Source of the DNA: Lewinellaceae bacterium
GTDB taxonomy: Bacteria > Bacteroidota > Bacteroidia > Chitinophagales > Saprospiraceae
DNA length: 64,000 nucleotides
Reading direction: 5' to 3'
Assembly (NCBI GenBank): GCA_016716135.1
Contig: JADJWX010000018.1
Coordinates: 42,909 to 106,908, forward strand
Part shown: positions 36,528 through 45,003 of the stretch, piece by piece
Layout: each line of letters starts with the position of its first letter
How positions within the stretch are numbered: the first letter of the stretch is position 1
Program-made: the position numbers and the translations under genes
The notes under the pieces: model-generated
Told to the model about the DNA's origin: nothing
What the model saw: only the letters and a program-made list of their open reading frames with translations
The model's database searches: none

Positions 36528-39068
36528 ATGAGAAAACCGTTTCGCAGCGAAGTCTTTAATTACGCGCTCTGGGGGGCCTTGTTTGGTTTTTGTTTCCCGA
36601 TTATCGCTTCAATTATTGAAGCCTACGCCGAGTTTGGCGCGTTGACCTGGGAGAATGTACTTGCGGTGCAGGCCCAATCGCCGCTCTTGTGGATCATTGA
36701 CACGGCGCCGTTTTTCCTGGGCATTTTTGCCTCTTTCGGCGGCATGCAACTCGACCGTTTGCAAAAAAGAAACAAAGACCTGAAAGATTTAGCTGAAAAG
36801 GCGCACCGGCTAAAAAAACGGGCAGAGGAGGCGAACAAGGCAAAAAGCAATTTTCTGGCAAACATGAGCCACGAAATCCGCACCCCCATGAATGCCATCC
36901 TCGGCATGTCGTACCTGGTGTTGAACAGCGAGCTCAACGACAAACAACGCAGCCAACTGCTCAAGATTGAAAATTCGGCGGAATCGCTCCTGCGCATTAT
37001 CGACGACATCCTGGATTTTTCCAAAGTGGAGGCCGGAAAAGTGCAGTTGGAAGCCGGCATGTTCAACATTCAGGACCTTTTTCAGGCCATCATCGATGTG
37101 GTTATGGTTCGCGTGGGGGAACGCGAAGACCTGTCGTTTCACATCAAATCCCACCGGAGTGTACCCGAGCAACTCATCGGCGATTCGTTGCGCCTGAAAC
37201 AGGTTTTACTCAACCTGATCAGCAATGCGCTGAAGTTTACGGAAAAGGGAAAAATCATCCTGGAAGTAGACCTGGTGTTCCGGGAAACCGGGAAATGCAA
37301 ACTCCGGTTCTCCGTCAGCGACACCGGGAAGGGCATTTCAAAGGAAATACAAAAAGAACTGTTTGAACCATTCATCCAGGGCGATGCATCCACCACACGG
37401 CTTTTCGGGGGCACAGGCCTGGGCTTGTCCATTTCGAAAAACCTGGTGGAACTGATGAACGGGGAGATCTGGGTGGAAAGCGAACCGGGCAAAGGCTCCA
37501 CGTTTTTCTTTACCGTCGAACTGGGTTGCACCGATAAAACCGAACTCGGCGGACAGCCTAACCAGGATATGCTGAACCGGAAATTATTGCTGGTCGACGA
37601 CGACCCGGACTCCAGGGACATCCTCGGTGAAATGCTCAGCGGATTCGGCTTTCAGGTTTCGCTGGCAGCATCGGGCGAACAGGCGCTCAGCATGATCCAA
37701 ACGGCATATGATGCCGGCAACGCGTTTGAAGTCCTGATCGTCGACTGGAAAATGCCGGGGCTGAACGGCCTGGACACCGTCCGCAACATTCGCCGGCAAA
37801 TCGAGGCCTATGTGCCCGCCATAATCATGGTTTCGGCGTACGGCCGGGGCGATGTGATCAAACAAGCCAGGGACGAAGGCCTGAACGCCTACCTGCTCAA
37901 GCCGGTCAATCCTTCCATCATGTACAACACCGTGTTGCAATTGTTCCGGGAAGACATGATCGTCGAGTTTCAGGGACAGCCTAAGGAACAACAACTGCGG
38001 GACCAGGTCAGGCAATCCCTCAGGGGCAAACGGATTTTATTGGTCGAAGACAACGAAATAAACCAGGAAGTGGCCACTGAATTGCTCCGTTCGGTGGACC
38101 TGGTGGTGGACCTGGCCAACAACGGCAAAGTCGCCATCGAAAAAGCCCTGAAACATCCCTACGACGGTATCATCATGGATATCCAAATGCCGGTTATGGA
38201 CGGACTGACCGCTGCGCGCAATATCCGTGCATACGAACAACTGCAACAGCTGCCGATCATTGCCGTGACCGCGCATGCCTTCCCCGGCGAACGGGAAAAA
38301 AGCCTTGCCGCCGGTATGAACGAACACCTCACCAAACCCATCAACCCGGATGAACTGTACGCCTGCCTGCTGCACCACCTCGGTGGCGAACATGTTCCGG
38401 CAACTCAGTCTGGCACCTACACAGCGCCCGCTGTTCCGAAAAACACCCCCATCGAATTGAACAGTGTGGACATCAGCGACGTGCTGAACCGCCTAGCCGG
38501 AAACGAGAAATTACTGGTAAAACTGCTCGGCGACTTCACCCGGAACTTCACCGGGATAGACCGGGAAATCCGGGAGGCATTTGAACAAAAAAACTTTATG
38601 CTGGCACAATCGTTGGTGCACAAACTAAAAGGCGTGGCCGGCAATATCGGCGCCCGCCAACTTTTTGAAACCAATACCCAACTGGATAAACTGTTGAAAA
38701 TTCGCCTTTTAAAACAGGATAACAGCAACATGACCAGCCAGGAATTTTCATTCGTCGAGCAACTCGGTGAACAACTCGTGACGCTGTCCACCGAAATTCG
38801 GGAAAAAATCCCCGAAAAAACAATGGACGTGCCTGAGGCGGCTGTGCAGGCCGACGGGCCTACCTTGCCCGAAAAAGTAGACCGGCTCCTGCAGTTGTTG
38901 CAGGAATACGACAGCCAGGCGCTCGACCTGTTGGAGGAAATTATGACCGTTGCGGATAGCCGGACCGATGGCCGCCAACTGTTGGAAAAAGCGTTTGCCG
39001 CTGCCCGCAACTGGGAGTTCGACGAGGCGGTCGAATATATCTGGCAATGGAAAAACAATTGGTCATGA
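36528..39068 (+). CDS. Hybrid sensor histidine kinase (TM-HisKA-HATPase-REC-REC-HPt)
   Basis: 846 residues. Two membrane helices (about 11-30 and 52-72) with almost no periplasmic sensor loop are followed by a coiled coil. HisKA has His115 in NMSHEIRTPMNAIL; HATPase has DTGKGIS and GGTGLGLSISK. Two receiver domains follow, REC1 about 347-465 (VDDDPDSRD...VDWKMPGLNG) and REC2 about 500-620 (VEDNEINQE...MDIQMPVMDG), both with the phospho-acceptor Asp. A histidine phosphotransfer domain is near 650-760 (LAQSLVHKLKGVAGNIGA). It is a full internal phosphorelay. The next gene overlaps by 4 bases and is the likely receiver of the signal. Confidence 0.95.
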   Translation: MRKPFRSEVFNYALWGALFGFCFPIIASIIEAYAEFGALTWENVLAVQAQSPLLWIIDTAPFFLGIFASFGGMQLDRLQKRNKDLKDLAEKAHRLKKRAEEANKAKSNFLANMSHEIRTPMNAILGMSYLVLNSELNDKQRSQLLKIENSAESLLRIIDDILDFSKVEAGKVQLEAGMFNIQDLFQAIIDVVMVRVGEREDLSFHIKSHRSVPEQLIGDSLRLKQVLLNLISNALKFTEKGKIILEVDLVFRETGKCKLRFSVSDTGKGISKEIQKELFEPFIQGDASTTRLFGGTGLGLSISKNLVELMNGEIWVESEPGKGSTFFFTVELGCTDKTELGGQPNQDMLNRKLLLVDDDPDSRDILGEMLSGFGFQVSLAASGEQALSMIQTAYDAGNAFEVLIVDWKMPGLNGLDTVRNIRRQIEAYVPAIIMVSAYGRGDVIKQARDEGLNAYLLKPVNPSIMYNTVLQLFREDMIVEFQGQPKEQQLRDQVRQSLRGKRILLVEDNEINQEVATELLRSVDLVVDLANNGKVAIEKALKHPYDGIIMDIQMPVMDGLTAARNIRAYEQLQQLPIIAVTAHAFPGEREKSLAAGMNEHLTKPINPDELYACLLHHLGGEHVPATQSGTYTAPAVPKNTPIELNSVDISDVLNRLAGNEKLLVKLLGDFTRNFTGIDREIREAFEQKNFMLAQSLVHKLKGVAGNIGARQLFETNTQLDKLLKIRLLKQDNSNMTSQEFSFVEQLGEQLVTLSTEIREKIPEKTMDVPEAAVQADGPTLPEKVDRLLQLLQEYDSQALDLLEEIMTVADSRTDGRQLLEKAFAAARNWEFDEAVEYIWQWKNNWS

Positions 39069-40105
39069 TCGGTCTGGGACAACGGCAGGACAAACTCGGC
39101 ACCGTGCTGGTGGTGGACGACTCCGCGGAGAACATCGCCATTCTCGTCAACCTGCTCAAAACACAGTACCAGGTCCGGGTGCTGAAATCAGCAACCAACA
39201 TCTGCCAGGTGGTTGCCCAGTTCAACGAACTGCCCGACCTTATTTTGCTGGATGTGCTGATGCCCGGCATCGACGGCTACGAGGCTTGCCGCCTCCTGCA
39301 AAGCGACCCGCTAACCAAGGATATTCCGGTCATTTTTATCACGGCGCTGGCCGATGCCGAAGCGGAAGCCCGGGGCCTGACGCTGGGCGCAGTGGATTAC
39401 ATCACCAAGCCGTTTAACCCTGAAATTGTCAAAGCAAGAGTTCAAACGCAGGTGGCGCTGCGGCGCGAACGCCTCAAAACAGAACTGCTGCTCGCCAACA
39501 TGCTGCCCGCAGAAGCAATTTTGGAATTAAAAAAAAGCGGGCGCGTAACGCCGCACCGCTTCGAGCATGTCACGATCCTGTTCTCCGACATGGTCAATTT
39601 TACCAAAATCGCCTCGGAAGTGCCGGTCGACTTCCTGATGTCCGAACTTTCCGAGGTCTTTTCCGCCTTTGACGATATTGTTGAAAAACGCGGGGTGGAA
39701 CGCATCAAACTCATCGGCGACGCATACATGGCAGCTTGCGGCATTGCCCAGTATGTCCCCGACGGCGTCGAACGCATGGTCAATACCGGGCTGGATTTTC
39801 TCGATTACCTGCGAAAACGCAACCAGCAATCTTCCATTACCTGGGACATTCGAATCGGCATCCATGTGGGCGAAGTCATCACCGGGGTGGTAGGCGAAAA
39901 AAAGTACCAGTACGACGTTTTTGGCGATACGGTGAACATTGCCTCCCGGGTCGAAAACCTTTGCCGGCCCAACCATATTTGCGTCACTGGCGCTGTTAAA
40001 AATGAGCTGCCTGCCGGCAAGTACAGCATCCACGACCTTGGCGCCCTGGAGTTGAAAGGCAAGGGGGCGCTGCGGTTGTACGATGTGGAAAAATTGATTC
40101 AATAA
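39065..40105 (+). CDS. Response regulator with class III adenylate cyclase output domain
   Basis: 346 residues from the ATG at 39065, whose ATGA overlap with the kinase stop suggests translational coupling; an ATG at 39047 is possible. Receiver domain about 13-130 has VVDDSAEN, the acceptor Asp in LILLDVLMPGIDGYE and the TKPFNPE lysine. The cyclase domain (about 165-340) has FSDMVNF and IGDAYMAACG with metal-binding Asps, and the base-selecting Lys (RIKLIGD) and Asp (YQYDVFGDTVNIASR), the adenylate rather than guanylate pattern. Output would be cAMP controlled by phosphorylation from the upstream kinase's HPt (inference from coupling). Confidence 0.93.
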   Translation: MIGLGQRQDKLGTVLVVDDSAENIAILVNLLKTQYQVRVLKSATNICQVVAQFNELPDLILLDVLMPGIDGYEACRLLQSDPLTKDIPVIFITALADAEAEARGLTLGAVDYITKPFNPEIVKARVQTQVALRRERLKTELLLANMLPAEAILELKKSGRVTPHRFEHVTILFSDMVNFTKIASEVPVDFLMSELSEVFSAFDDIVEKRGVERIKLIGDAYMAACGIAQYVPDGVERMVNTGLDFLDYLRKRNQQSSITWDIRIGIHVGEVITGVVGEKKYQYDVFGDTVNIASRVENLCRPNHICVTGAVKNELPAGKYSIHDLGALELKGKGALRLYDVEKLIQ

Positions 40106-40215
40106 AAATACGCCATGCAACAGACCGTGCCTCCATTTCCTATAGCCCTGGGGTTTCTGTTTAGCCTGCGTTTAAAAAATACCGCTCCCGTGCATTGATT
40201 GGTAATCCGGTTTTT

Positions 40216-41607
40216 TCATCTGCGATTATTCCGGGTTTTCACGGCATCGCTCAGCCAGTCGAGCACCGAACCGGTGGGGCACAACAAGCGACACCAGATC
40301 ATCGGGTAATACACCGTAAGCGCCACGCAGGCCAGCGCTGCGAAAAACCAGAACGACAGCCATTCCAGCCCGAACAGGTCGGGGAATAACTCGAAGTTGC
40401 TCCAGCTGCGCAAACCCAGCAGCACCCCGGCAATCAACACCACCGACAAGCCGCTCCGCAGGCGGTACAGTCCTTTATCCGGAATAAAAAAGCGCTTGGG
40501 TTTCACCGGGCTGATGCGCAGCAACAGGCGCTGGGCATTGCCGAACGGGCACACGTACTTGCAGTAGGTATTTTTACCCCAAATGGCGCCCAGCAGACAG
40601 AAAAAGGCGTACAGGCCCACCAGGGCCGATACCGATGTGCCGATAAACGGATGCATGAAGGAAACGTAGGTAAAGGAGTTGTTCAGGAAAAAACCAATGT
40701 AGGCCACCGAAAGCAGCTGCAACACCAGCATACCCCGTTTCGATTTTTTCCAACGACGCTGCAAGCCGTAAAAAAACAACAGGAAAATAACGGCGGCATG
40801 CGCGATCCATATCCGGGAAAGCACTGCATCAACCGAAAAAAAGACCGTGTCGCCAGTTTCCAGGTAATCGGACAACGGAAAGGGCGTGGCCTTCCGGCTC
40901 AACGCCGTGAGCGTGCCCGCAATGGCTTCGGAGGTCAGCGTGGCGCCCGAAACGGCATCCACTTGCTGCGGGCCGTCGGACAGGCGCAAACCTTCGAACT
41001 GCCGGTAAAACCCCGCCTGGCTGATCATCCGCAGGTAACTGGCTGTTTCTTCGGAAGCAACGTGGTGCAGCGAAACGATCCGGCCGTCTTCAGCCAGCAC
41101 CACCCCGATGTCGACGGGCCCGGCATAGCCGCGTATGCCCCGCACCACGTCGGTACTTTCGAGGTACAACTGCCGGCTCCCGATCGTTTGCCCGCTCAAG
41201 GCGTAATACAGATCGAAGGAAGGGAGCAGTTCCAGGTGGAGGCTGTCGGCCACAAACGGCCTGCTGTGGGCCAGCACTTTGGCGCCCAGGGCCTTGGACA
41301 AACCTGGATTGCTGGCATCGGTAGCCAGCAGACCGAAGGCCGGGCGTTCCGATTTTTTATCGAGCAGCAGCAAACCGCAGCCGAAACAATCGTCGGTTTC
41401 GGTGCGAATAGCGCGGAAGCTGCGAATGGTTTCGCCTTCGCTATGTTTCACCAGTTTGGGCATGGCAAAACGACTTTCCGCGTGTTCCTGCCGGAGCACT
41501 TCGGGCGCTACCTGCAAGGGGCCATTCAGCCAGAAAAACAGGAAAAAGGCGCAAACCGCCAGGCTGGCCAGCAGTTTGCGCCATTCTTGCACGAAAAAAT
41601 TTTCCAC
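40216..41607 (-). CDS. Membrane FMN-binding and 4Fe-4S protein (NosR/RnfG-like)
   Basis: 463 residues from the GTG at 41607, 16 bases after the upstream gene's stop. The frame stays open to 41889, but that extension is the shadow of the upstream gene. An N-terminal membrane helix precedes an exported FMN-binding domain with the flavinylation motif DAVSGATLTS (acceptor Thr about 223). Several membrane helices follow, with two cysteine groups, CKYVCPFGNA and CRLLCPTGSV, each having only the CxxxCP part of a ferredoxin-like site. The family moves electrons across the inner membrane to periplasmic acceptors. The terminal reductase is unknown. It is the second gene of an operon with a CbiX-like lipoprotein. 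Confidence 0.86.
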   Translation of the reverse strand: MENFFVQEWRKLLASLAVCAFFLFFWLNGPLQVAPEVLRQEHAESRFAMPKLVKHSEGETIRSFRAIRTETDDCFGCGLLLLDKKSERPAFGLLATDASNPGLSKALGAKVLAHSRPFVADSLHLELLPSFDLYYALSGQTIGSRQLYLESTDVVRGIRGYAGPVDIGVVLAEDGRIVSLHHVASEETASYLRMISQAGFYRQFEGLRLSDGPQQVDAVSGATLTSEAIAGTLTALSRKATPFPLSDYLETGDTVFFSVDAVLSRIWIAHAAVIFLLFFYGLQRRWKKSKRGMLVLQLLSVAYIGFFLNNSFTYVSFMHPFIGTSVSALVGLYAFFCLLGAIWGKNTYCKYVCPFGNAQRLLLRISPVKPKRFFIPDKGLYRLRSGLSVVLIAGVLLGLRSWSNFELFPDLFGLEWLSFWFFAALACVALTVYYPMIWCRLLCPTGSVLDWLSDAVKTRNNRR

Positions 41608-41623
41608 ATCAAAAAAACGCGGC

Positions 41624-42544
41624 CTAGAGGTTGTTGGCGGTTTGGGTCGCGATGTCGACAACCCAGTCGTTGAGGTTTTTATCGGGCAGGATGGCGTCCT
41701 GCACGTATTTGACCGAAGCGGCCCCCTCCACGTCGTCGACCGCTTTTTGAATAATATCATTTTGGAAATAAGGGTCGTTGGCCACGAGCACGGGAATGAC
41801 GAGCACCTTGTCTTCCAGTTCGAACAGTTTTTTAATGCCGTTTTGGGTAGGTTCGGTGGAGTAGTTGACCAGGTGGCCACACCAGGCATAGGCGATGCTT
41901 TCGTGGCCGGTTTTTACCTTGAGGTATTTGCCGATTTCTTCCACCATTTCTTCCCATTGCTGGTTGTAGTCGGCGTCGCCGTAAGCTACCAGCAGCACGC
42001 CTTCGTTCGACGCCTCGGCGCTGAGGGCTTTCACGCGGCGTTCCACATTTTTCTTCAACAGGGTGGTGTAGTCCAGCGGCGGGGTGATGCTTACGCGGGC
42101 TTTGGGTTTGTACACCTCGATCTTTTCCTTGCCGATCATGTACTCCTTGGCCTTGGGGTCGGCACTGGTACCGAGAATGACCGGGATATCGTGCGAATAG
42201 TGCGAACTGACGGTGAGGAAAATGGGCACAACGATCACATCGTCGTAACCTTCCTGATCGAATTCCTTCATGCGCGTGGCAATGGAGGGTTCGTTGTATT
42301 CCATAAATGCCGTGCGCACCTCGCTGATTTTCGGGTGCGCCAGCAATTTGTCCTTAACCTCATTTTCGAGGTCGAGCAGCATGTCGCGCCAAAGTTTGGA
42401 ATGGGAGCCGTGGTTGACGAGCAGCACGGCGGTTTTGCCGCCTTCGGGCTGGCTGGATTGTGCCGTATCCTTGCAGGAAAACAGGGCCGCAACGATGCCG
42501 GCGGCCAGACACAGGGGGAGAAGTCCTTTTTTCAAAATACGCAT
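41624..42544 (-). CDS. CbiX/SirB-type chelatase-family lipoprotein
   Basis: 306 residues. The N-terminus ends in LFSC (Cys24), a lipobox, so the protein should be an exported lipoprotein. The body is a CbiX/sirohydrochlorin chelatase-like fold: VLLVNHGS with His45, a second half with GVLLVAYGDAD and IAYAWCGHL, and VIVVPIFLTVSSHYSHDIP. Cytosolic CbiX/CbiK insert Co or Fe into sirohydrochlorin; periplasmic CbiK-type proteins are known in some sulfate reducers. Its operon partner carries FMN and 4Fe-4S sites, which hints at a periplasmic metal or haem-related redox function. Confidence 0.85.
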   Translation of the reverse strand: MRILKKGLLPLCLAAGIVAALFSCKDTAQSSQPEGGKTAVLLVNHGSHSKLWRDMLLDLENEVKDKLLAHPKISEVRTAFMEYNEPSIATRMKEFDQEGYDDVIVVPIFLTVSSHYSHDIPVILGTSADPKAKEYMIGKEKIEVYKPKARVSITPPLDYTTLLKKNVERRVKALSAEASNEGVLLVAYGDADYNQQWEEMVEEIGKYLKVKTGHESIAYAWCGHLVNYSTEPTQNGIKKLFELEDKVLVIPVLVANDPYFQNDIIQKAVDDVEGAASVKYVQDAILPDKNLNDWVVDIATQTANNL

Positions 42545-42661
42545 AATTTTTACCGTGTTTTTACAAAGTGCAAAGGTGGGGCATCCCCTTTTGCCGCCCT
42601 ATTGCCAGAATGGGTGGTTTTTAGCGAGTGGCTTACTATGAATAGGGATGCTTGTTGCCCT

Positions 42662-42693
42662 ACTCGTCCTACGACTCAAGTCGTAGGACGAGT
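42662..42693. repeat. Palindromic hairpin, GTCGTAGGACGAGT family, copy 2
   Basis: Perfect 15-base stem ACTCGTCCTACGACT / AGTCGTAGGACGAGT with a 2-base loop. It lies downstream of the LuxR gene and upstream of the chelatase gene, both on the minus strand. Confidence 0.75.
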
Positions 42694-42710
42694 GTACCTA
42701 GGGTTGCCTT

Positions 42711-42742
42711 ACTCATCCTACGACTTGGAGTCGTAGGATGAG
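42711..42742. repeat. Palindromic hairpin, GTCGTAGGACGAGT family, copy 3
   Basis: CTCATCCTACGACT / AGTCGTAGGATGAG. The G-to-A change on one arm (ACTCATCC) is matched by the complementary change on the other (GGATGAG), so pairing is conserved relative to copies 1 and 2. Confidence 0.75.
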
Positions 42743-42756
42743 GATACCCACAGTTC

Positions 42757-43356
42757 CTATACCTCTTCCAAACTAATAATGTTGTTCAGCACTGCATAAA
42801 TGGTGAGGCCCGACACGGTCTGGATGTCCAGTTTGCGTATGATATTTTTACGGTGGGCATTTACAGTGTGGGTGCTGATAAAAAGCGCTTCGGCTATTTT
42901 TTTGGTTGAATTGCCGCGCACGAGCAAGCGCAAAACCTCCGTTTCCCGCGCAGAGAGCGTATCACCGCCGGTGTTGGCGCCCGACTGGTCGGCGGGATCG
43001 GCGAGCAATTTATTAACCGTGGCTTTGATTTTTTCCCGGTTGTCGTTCAGGTGGATGAGGGCGTCAAATTCCTCCAGGCGGTCGGGGTGAAAATAGCTGT
43101 AAACCAGCCCGACGCTGTGGAAGGCATATTTTTCCCGGAGGCTTTTGATTTGTTTGTCCCGGCTTTCAAAAACAGCGGGGCTGGCTATCAGAATACGGGG
43201 TTGCGTATTGACGAAGGCCGAATACAGCTCCGCCGGCTCCCAGCAATGCTCCACAACAATGCCGATATTGTTGCGATCGGTCAGGATGCATTCCAGGCCC
43301 TCCCGGAGCGTATCCGAAGGTTCGACAATCAAAATTATATGTTTCCTGTTGCGCAA
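42757..43356 (-). CDS. LuxR family DNA-binding regulator with degenerate receiver domain
   Basis: 199 residues. The N-terminal 125 residues have a receiver fold (IILIVEPSDTLREGLECILT), but the segment that normally carries the phospho-acceptor Asp reads RILIASPAVF, with Ser in its place, so phosphorylation is unlikely. The C-terminal LuxR/GerE helix-turn-helix is canonical (LSARETEVLRLLVRGNSTKKIAEALFISTHTVNAHRKNIIRKLDI). It begins 24 bases after the hemerythrin gene on the same strand, so the pair probably forms an operon and responds to the same cue. Confidence 0.9.
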   Translation of the reverse strand: MRNRKHIILIVEPSDTLREGLECILTDRNNIGIVVEHCWEPAELYSAFVNTQPRILIASPAVFESRDKQIKSLREKYAFHSVGLVYSYFHPDRLEEFDALIHLNDNREKIKATVNKLLADPADQSGANTGGDTLSARETEVLRLLVRGNSTKKIAEALFISTHTVNAHRKNIIRKLDIQTVSGLTIYAVLNNIISLEEV

Positions 43357-43379
43357 AGTTGTGCTCGGGTTCGGGCGGC

Positions 43380-44111
43380 TTAACGGTTGTCGGGCACAGG
43401 CTCGAGTTCCTGCTCCAGTTTTTTTACCAGTGGGATCAGCACCTCGTTTTCGATGCGGGTGTGGCTGTTCAGGTCGGACTCCAGGTCAAACAGTTCCTGC
43501 AAAACGACCCGCCGCAGGTTTCCGGTTTCTTTTTGCGGTAAATGCCGGATCAGGATATTTTTCAAGTCGTTTAACAATCCTTCGATATCCTCGTGATGCT
43601 CGCCATAAATGCCGATGGTATACGATTCGGGGGCGGGGCCGCCGTTGGCGCGATTCTGATACATCCGGAACAGTTGTTCGATGTACGGGAAAACAATTTC
43701 GTTCTCATAACCGATGTGCTCGGTCACTTCCTCTATGTATTTGTTGTAACACAGCTCCACCATGGCGGCATTGGAATCGTGCAGCTGAAACACCAGTTGG
43801 TGGATGTGCTGTTGGATGGACGGGATTTTTTGTTCCAGAAAATAGCTGTGCGAATTTTTCAGGTACCGGAGAATGTCCGGAATAAACGCGTAGTGTTTGC
43901 CAACTTCGGGGTTATACTGTTTAAAACCAAAAAGATTGAGGATCAACAGCAGCGCACCGGTTTGCAACTGGTGCTGGGTGGCGACCTCTTCTACCGTTTG
44001 GTTGCCCAAACCCAATTTGATACCCATGCGTTCGAGGATCACCAATATCCGGTAATTGCTGTGGATGATCCCGGCCATGGAGTCTTCCCCGGTAAATACA
44101 GTTTTTTGCAT
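43380..44111 (-). CDS. Hemerythrin-domain protein (RIC/ScdA-like)
   Basis: 243 residues from ATG 44111; the frame opens at 44201 but the extension has no features. The N-terminal 45 residues (MAGIIHSNYRILVILERMGIKLGLGNQTVEEVA) resemble the RIC/ScdA N-terminal domain yet lack its CCGG cysteines. The rest is a hemerythrin-like four-helix bundle with spaced His and Glu ligands (KNSHSYF...HIGYENEIVFPYI...GEHHEDIE...SHTRIENEVLIPLV). Such proteins bind O2 or NO with a di-iron site or repair iron clusters after nitrosative stress. The downstream LuxR regulator supports a sensing or stress-response role. A TACCTTTG box lies 44 bases upstream. Confidence 0.88.
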   Translation of the reverse strand: MQKTVFTGEDSMAGIIHSNYRILVILERMGIKLGLGNQTVEEVATQHQLQTGALLLILNLFGFKQYNPEVGKHYAFIPDILRYLKNSHSYFLEQKIPSIQQHIHQLVFQLHDSNAAMVELCYNKYIEEVTEHIGYENEIVFPYIEQLFRMYQNRANGGPAPESYTIGIYGEHHEDIEGLLNDLKNILIRHLPQKETGNLRRVVLQELFDLESDLNSHTRIENEVLIPLVKKLEQELEPVPDNR

Positions 44112-44154
44112 ACTTGGAAATATAACTATTGTGGTTTTGGAGAAAAACCGGTTG

Positions 44155-44162
44155 CAAAGGTA
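44155..44162 (-). promoter_or_regulatory. Candidate -7 box (TACCTTTG) for the hemerythrin-LuxR operon
   Basis: TACCTTTG on the minus strand, 44 bases before the hemerythrin start. No clear -33 TTTG. Confidence 0.45.
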
Positions 44163-44244
44163 AGGGAATTGTGCACGAGCCGGGGACTTTCCCCTTGACA
44201 TGCTCTAACTTGGCAACGTGATTTTTTAATCAAAAACCGGTTTT

Positions 44245-44931
44245 ATGCACTACCTCCTCCCGCTGTTATTTTTTTGTTTTTCCATGCCCCATGCGGATGC
44301 CCAATTTCATCAAACCGGGCATCCGCTCGAAGCCGGCATCATGCTCGGCCTGGCGGGTTATTCCGGCGATGTAAGCGCCGGGCGCGTGGATCTTCAGGAG
44401 CTCCGCCCGGCCTACGGTGCTTTCGTTCGTTACCAGTTGGGCAACCGTTTTGCCATCAAAGGCCAGGTGTACGCCGGCGCCATATCCGGCGACGACAAAT
44501 ACTCCGACGTAAAAGCCCCGCGCCAATTCAAATTCGGCACGGCGCTGGTCGAACTGGCCGGCCTGCTCGAATGGCAAGTGCTTGGCCGCGACCGTGCCGT
44601 CGGCCGTGATTTTTTCATCACGCCGGTTGTGTTTGCCGGCCTGGGGTACACCTTCGCCGATGCCGATGCGCAGTACTACGGGCCGCCTTCCGAACGCGAA
44701 AAGTTCCTGGTAGTTCCCTTGCCAGAAGCAAATTTGAAAAACCGCTTTTTACTTCCCTTGGCGGGCGGCGGCATCCGGATGGCATTTTTTGATCAATTAA
44801 TTTTCGGCCTCGAAGGCGGTTTACGCCCGGTGCTTTCCGACGACATCGACGGCGTATCGCTGAACGGAAACCCGGGGGAAAACGACTGGTATTATTTTTT
44901 CGGAGCGACGGTGGCCTTCCGGCTGAATTAG
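44245..44931 (+). CDS. DUF6089-like outer-membrane beta-barrel protein
   Basis: 228 residues with signal peptide (LLPLLFFCFSMPHADAQ). The start of the mature part (LEAGIMLGLAGYSGDV) and the run YGAFVRYQLGNRFAIKGQVYAGAISGDD match the DUF6089 family of Bacteroidota barrels. Strands continue to the end (WYYFFGATVAFRLN). Function unknown; some family relatives are linked to the T9SS or envelope. It is single, divergent from the hemerythrin gene. Confidence 0.82.
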   Translation: MHYLLPLLFFCFSMPHADAQFHQTGHPLEAGIMLGLAGYSGDVSAGRVDLQELRPAYGAFVRYQLGNRFAIKGQVYAGAISGDDKYSDVKAPRQFKFGTALVELAGLLEWQVLGRDRAVGRDFFITPVVFAGLGYTFADADAQYYGPPSEREKFLVVPLPEANLKNRFLLPLAGGGIRMAFFDQLIFGLEGGLRPVLSDDIDGVSLNGNPGENDWYYFFGATVAFRLN

Positions 44932-44968
44932 CGGTTGACCTGAAATCGGCAATCAGCGGTCAAGCATT

Positions 44969-44976
44969 TACCTTTG
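44969..44976 (+). promoter_or_regulatory. Candidate -7 box (TACCTTTG) for the sodium:solute symporter
   Basis: TACCTTTG 28 bases before the symporter ATG. A TTG at 44935 is too far for a -33 element, so this is a weak call. Confidence 0.35.
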
Positions 44977-45003
44977 CCGGCACATCGCACTTGAATTTTA
45001 TTT

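Noticed and set aside
41608..41889. N-terminal extension of the FMN/4Fe-4S protein frame
   Set aside because: It overlaps the chelatase gene in another frame and is Ser/Thr/Pro shadow sequence; GTG at 41607 gives a normal membrane N-terminus.
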